A DNA stretch of 64,000 bases, from NCBI RefSeq assembly GCF_029931775.1, contig NC_079316.1:69132064-69196063 (forward strand). The letters run 5' to 3'. This DNA is from Euleptes europaea. Its lineage: Eukaryota > Chordata > Lepidosauria > Squamata > Sphaerodactylidae. The position numbers and the translations under genes are program-made. Under the pieces are notes generated by a model. That model saw only the letters and a list, made by a program, of their open reading frames with translations, ran no database searches and had not been told where the DNA came from. Shown here one piece after another: positions 59,833-64,000 of the stretch (the first letter of the stretch is position 1; each line of letters opens with the position of its first letter).

Positions 59833-60394
59833 AACTTCATTGAAGTTACTGGGCAAGGACAAGTAACATTCTTCTTATGGTGGCATTGTTAAATCCCCAT
59901 TTCCCTTACCTACAGACATCTATTTGTATGCCCCAACTTTTATTACAGCAGTTTTACGTTGTTTCAAAGAGGGATGTGTGCAACACAACTGTGGAATTGC
60001 CTCCTTCAAGATTTAGGCTCATTTGGCCCAATCCTTTATCACCTTTATGTGAAGATTTCCTCTTTCAGAAGAAAGTGGCATAACACTGTAAACCTGTGCT
60101 GTATTTGATGATAGCCTAATTAATGCTTTTATCCTTTTCTGATGCTGGTCGTCTTTTGTGGAGCAATAATCTGGTTTAGGGCTATGAAGGGTTGGGTAGC
60201 AATAAAGAATAATATGAAAATAGATTTTATTTCTTGTTATATAAGTTACTTGGTAGAGGCAAAGATAGTGTATAAAGACCAAATTCTGGCCTTCATTGAT
60301 TAGAACCACCACAAAGTAGCTGAGTTGGTCAGGCAGTCAGCTGAAAAGGCATTTCAAAGGTTTTAACCCCAGTCCTGTGGGAAGGGAAAATTTG

Positions 60395-60605
60395 GTTGCC
60401 CTAAAAGACAATAATACTAGGAAAAGTCGAAGGCAGCAGGAAAAGAGAAAGACCCAATATGAGATAAAATAATTCTATAAAGGAAGCCATGGCCCTCAGT
60501 TTGCAAGTCCTGAGCAAGATTGTTAACAATAGGACAGTTTGGAAGACATTGATTAATTGGGTCGCCATGAGTCGGAAGCAACTTGATGGGCACTTAACGC
60601 ACACA
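60395..60605 (+). repeat. BovB (RTE) LINE 3' fragment
   Basis: GGTCGCCATGAGTCGGAAGC AACTTGATGGGCACTTAAC is the BovB 3' tail in plus orientation. Upstream AGGCAGCAGGAAAAGAG matches the GSRKRG-coding stretch. Confidence 0.8.
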
Positions 60606-60748
60606 GGGCGCTTTCACACATGCCGAATAATGCACTTTCAATCCACTTTCAATGTACTTGGCAGCTGGATTTTACTCTGTGAAATGGCAAAATCCACTTG
60701 CAAACAATAATTAAAGTGGATTGAAAGTGCATTATTCGGCAAGCGCCC
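60606..60748. mobile_element. Palindromic MITE
   Basis: The ends GGGCGCTTTCACACATGCCG and TTCGGCAAGCGCCC, and the arms TGCACTTTCAATCCACTTTC and AAAGTGGATTGAAAGTGCAT, fold into a hairpin. It is the same family as 29253-29400. Confidence 0.8.
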
Positions 60749-60763
60749 ACACACATGGCTGTC

Positions 60764-60980
60764 ATGAACACATGAAGCTGCCCTGAACTGAATCAGACCC
60801 CTGGTCCATCAAAGTCAGCACTGTCCACTCAAACCGGCAGCGGCTCTCCAGAGTCCCAGGCAGAGGTCTTTCACACCACCCACTTGCCCGGTACCTCCAA
60901 CTGGAGATGCCAGGGATTGAACCTGGGACCCTCTGCATGTCCAGCAGATGCTCTGCCACAGAGCCATGGCCCTTCCCCTA
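60764..60980 (-). repeat. tRNA-derived SINE
   Basis: A full copy from ATGAACACATGAAGCTGCCC to CTCTGCCACAGAGCCATGGC (plus strand), read on minus as tRNA head then tail. Confidence 0.85.
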
Positions 60981-61168
60981 CTGAATCAGACCCTTGCTCC
61001 ATCAAAGTCAGCACTGTCTACTCAGACCGGCAGCGGCTCCCCAAGGGTCTCAAACAAGGGTCCTCCACATCACTCACTTGCCCAGTCCCTTCAAGTGGAG
61101 ATACCGGGGACCTTCCACATGCCAAGCAGATGTTCCACAAACTGAGCCACAGCTCCTCACCCCCCAAA
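60981..61168 (-). repeat. tRNA-derived SINE, second copy head to tail
   Basis: It begins at ACTGAATCAGACCC and ends near TGAGCCACAGCTCC. It abuts the previous copy in the same orientation, giving a SINE tandem. Confidence 0.8.
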
Positions 61169-61858
61169 AGCAGGATAGGCTCACCTGGGGGCAGATCCAA
61201 GTCAGGCACTAACGGGCTACCAACCCCGACGATCCGGAAAACCTTTTGTTTATGGATACACTGCCGGATCCCAGGGCATAACCACCAGCCCCCCTCCCAC
61301 CTCAAAGTTCAGACACACACATACCCAGGCCTAAGTCCGATCACTCCCAATTGCTCATTGTCGTCATAACTCTTCTACTAAACTAGCTCTGCAAATGGAA
61401 GCTGCAATATTGTTCATTGTACGTCATTAAATTCATAATCTGTTGAGCACCTTATTTATGGTGTTAAGCTAACTTAAATTGTATTATATGGTTTACTATC
61501 AGAGCAATACATTCCCATCATATTTCTCCAGTACAGCGCTGGACTACATATTTATTCTAATGTATAGTGATATGCAGATCAGATGTTCCAGGACACGGTA
61601 CAGAACTCTGCCAATATTGGGTTGACTTATAGAACAGTCACTAAGGATGCTTTTTTATGCAGGAAGAGGACATATGAAAGGACTTATACTGTCAGGCTAT
61701 TGGTTCAACGAGCCAAGCAGCTCCCTAAGGTTTCAGACAACCTCCCAACCTCCTGATAGGGGCACAGAAATGAACAGATGCAGGGCCATTTTGTACAATA
61801 TGTATTTGTTGTATTAAAACACCATGTCAGACCTTTGAATGTAGGGCAGAACAAGACA
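61169..61858. other. Intergenic, unassigned
   Basis: No exon, RNA gene or clear repeat was recognised. Confidence 0.45.
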
Positions 61859-62066
61859 AGGGTTGCCAACCTCCAGGTACTAGCTAGAGATCCTCCTGCT
61901 ATTACAACTGATCTCCAGCTGATAGAGATCGGTTTACCTAGAGAAAATGGCCGCTTTGGCAATTGGACTCCATGGCATTGAAGTCCCTCCCCTCCCCAAA
62001 CCCCGCCCTCCTTAGGCTCTGCCCAAAAAAACTCCTGCCGATGGTGAAGAGGGATCTGGCAACCCT
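61859..62066. mobile_element. Short inverted-repeat DNA element (GGTTGCCAAC family)
   Basis: It starts AGGGTTGCCAACCTCCAGGT and ends GATCTGGCAACCCT. It contains CTATTACAACTGATCTCCAG and CAATTGGACTCCATGGCATT, inverted with respect to 56105. Flanks ACAAGACAA and ACAAGATAA are alike but slightly offset, so the exact ends are uncertain. Confidence 0.7.
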
Positions 62067-62529
62067 AAACAAGATAATGTGCCTCCCCCTGCCTCAACCA
62101 CTTGCTGCTGCAACTACCTACAGCCCAAGCTCCTCCCGTGCCCCCAGTTGTGCCTGCATAAACAAGAAGATGGAATGGTGATAATACTTGAGCCCCCCTT
62201 GGTGGCCTGGAATCACCCCTTTCCCCATCCTGGCCACTATATCATGGCTTAGCATAGAAATAGAAAAAAGACATTTAAAGGGCTGGAGGTGGCGGTGCAT
62301 AGCAGTGAGCTGCCCCACACAATTTTGAGAGCAGAGCTCAGTTCTTCTTCCTCTCCATGGTAGCTATAGGTGGAACACTGATGCATGCTCCATCTACAGG
62401 CACCCCACAATTTCCCCTTTAAACCACTGGAAAACAAGTTTGGTTTTTCTCTGGATTAAATGGGCAAGGCTCTGAACTCCCAAGTGCCATGCTCGGAATA
62501 AGCATGCCATTAATCCATGGGTTTCCTGC

Positions 62530-62690
62530 ATATAGGGACCTGTGGATCCCCTGGAATTACAGCTCATCTCCAGACTACAGAGGTCAGTTCTCTTGGCAAA
62601 AAATGGATGCTTTGTTTCCCAACCTGGATCTGACAACCCTATCCCTCCTTCCTCTGCTGATGGCCAGGGGGTACCTAGCAACCCTACCTG
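62530..62690. repeat. Degraded copy of the GGTTGCCAAC family
   Basis: CTGGAATTACAGCTCATCTC CAGACTACAGAG and GACAACCCTATCCCTCCTTC are diverged versions of the same element. An extra TAGCAACCCT follows. Confidence 0.45.
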
Positions 62691-62807
62691 CACTCTACGC
62701 AGGGGAAAATCCCTGTGCGGAAAAAGCCAAAGGCAGAAGGGAGAGCATGATAAAGACTGCCTATAGTCATTAATATTTCATTATCACATGCAGTCTACAT
62801 AATATCC

Positions 62808-62998
62808 AGTGCCTTCCCCAGTCATCTTCCCTTTACCCCCAGCAAGCTGGGTACTCATTTTACTGACATCGGAAGGATAGAAGGCTGAGTCAACCTTGAG
62901 CCGGCTACCTGAAACCAACTTCCGTCGGGATTGAACTCAGGTCGTGAGCAGAGCTTGGACTGCAGTACTATAGCTTACCACTCTGTGCCACGGGGCTC
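62808..62998 (-). repeat. Sauria-type SINE, 3' end missing
   Basis: On the minus strand the tRNA head is present and the copy stops at CTGGGGAAGGCACT, lacking the ACCTTT tail. Confidence 0.8.
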
Positions 62999-63378
62999 AA
63001 TGAAGCTAGAAGGGTATAACTCTGCTTAGGATGGCTGCAACAAGTAAAGCACAAAAATGTACCCCAGAGATACAGGAACCAATCAGAACAGAACTCTGAA
63101 TCAGCTAATTGGAGCTCTGGACTGGAAGACTTAAAATCTAAGGTTGTAAGTTGGAAGTTAGGTGTTCAAGGGTTCTGTTAGTTTAACAGAAGTCTGAATT
63201 AAAATGTTGAGGAGACATCAGAGGTTTCGTTAAGTTTCCTTGTCTGGGGAACTGAGTGTACAGTGTTATAGTATGTCTGTAGAGTTTGCTGGGTCTTAGT
63301 TGCAGCAGAGGGCTGTGTTGATGTATTAGAAATGTGTCTGAAAGAAAGTTTTTCTGAGCCATGCACAGTTTTGAGGCT

Positions 63379-63585
63379 GGACCTGGAAGCTCCAGGCTAG
63401 CCTGATCTCATGAGATCTTGGAAGCTAAGCAGGGTTGGCCCTGGACAGGAGACCGCCAAGGAAGTCCAGAGGTACTACACAGAGGCAGGCAATGGCAAAC
63501 CACCTCTGTTCATTGAACACCCCTTGAACACCCCATGAGGGTTAACCATGAGTCAATTGCAACTTGACAGCACTTTCCACCACCA
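63379..63585 (+). repeat. 5S rRNA-derived SINE, diverged
   Basis: GAAGCTAAGCAGGGTTGGCC and CAGGAGACCGCCAAGGAAG give the 5S-like head, and the tail ends in CACCACCAC. CACAGTTTTGAGGC and CACAGTTTTAAGGC flank it as the target duplication. Confidence 0.8.
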
Positions 63586-63887
63586 CCACAGTTTTAAGGC
63601 CTAACATCCACAACTTGTGGTAACATGATGATATTTATCTCTTTTTTATGAATACATTTCGTTCTTGTTCACTTTAAAAAGCAAAGTGTCTCATGTCTGT
63701 CAGTTTACCTCAGTTATCAATCCAGGGTTAGGGGGGTTTATTTTGAGATGCAGATTCAGCCTCAACGCATTTTGATTTTCCGCTGGAAACCCCCAGTGCA
63801 ATGGAATAGGCAGGAAAATGTGTGTGCTGCGGGGGGGGGGGAGTCCTGTGGGGTAGTCTTTAGCCCCAGGGAATTTGCCATACACAT

Positions 63888-64000
63888 GAACACATGAAGC
63901 TGCCTTATACTGAATCAGAGCCTTGGTCCATCAAAGTCAGTATTGTCTACTCAGACCGGCAGCGGCTCTCCAGAGTCTCAGGCAGGGGGCTTTCACATCA
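63888..64000 (-). repeat. tRNA-derived SINE, cut by the window edge
   Basis: CATGAACACATGAAGCTGCC TTATACTGAATCAGAG begins the copy. The tRNA-like head would lie beyond base 64000. Confidence 0.85.

Noticed and set aside
60884-61369. 161-codon frame
   Set aside because: It runs across two tRNA-derived SINEs, and the sequence is repeat, not a gene.

Overview
This window is vertebrate nuclear DNA, almost certainly from a squamate reptile and possibly a gecko. The genes are intron-bearing and match vertebrate orthologues. The interspersed repeats are squamate types: SINEs with a 5S-rRNA-like head, Sauria-type SINEs ending in ACCTTT repeats, BovB (RTE) LINE tails, CR1 and L2-like LINE ends, and many short hAT elements. 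The species call is an inference from repeat content. No LTR retrovirus or other capsid-bearing element was recognised.

Three host genes are present in the order PSTK (+), IKZF5 (-), ACADSB (+). This is the order I recall for human 10q26.13. PSTK (825-5760) is cut by the left edge; its last five coding exons are here and the P-loop exon is not. IKZF5 (coding 12474-14946, minus strand) has all three coding exons, giving the expected 419 residues. Its likely 5' UTR exon lies in a CpG island near 26.7-26.8 kb, beyond an 11.8-kb intron full of repeats. ACADSB (28682-42410) is complete in eleven coding exons that join in frame to 437 residues. From 42.4 to 64 kb no coding gene was found. By synteny this is the interval leading to HMX3/HMX2, and it includes a repeat-poor block near 54.0-56.1 kb that may hold conserved regulatory DNA.

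PSTK and IKZF5 converge, and IKZF5 and ACADSB diverge from a shared promoter region. That region has been stretched to about 1.8 kb by insertions: a 5S-type SINE, a hAT element with an internal snap-back palindrome, and a tandem-plus-inverted element, each with a target-site duplication (TSD). The genes are not a pathway: PSTK makes Sep-tRNA(Sec) for selenocysteine, IKZF5 is an Ikaros-family transcription factor, and ACADSB acts in mitochondrial isoleucine breakdown.

The most striking observation is a non-autonomous hAT element at 24533-25220 that carries a fragment looking like the first coding exon of a phosphorylase kinase alpha subunit gene (PHKA1/PHKA2), with its start codon, flanking sequence and splice donor. 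A second copy of the same hAT family at 47682-48096 lacks that fragment and has an exact 8-bp target-site duplication. Other notable items are short motifs resembling hammerhead ribozyme cores, a GC-rich repeat seen four times, and a recent 133-bp tandem duplication.
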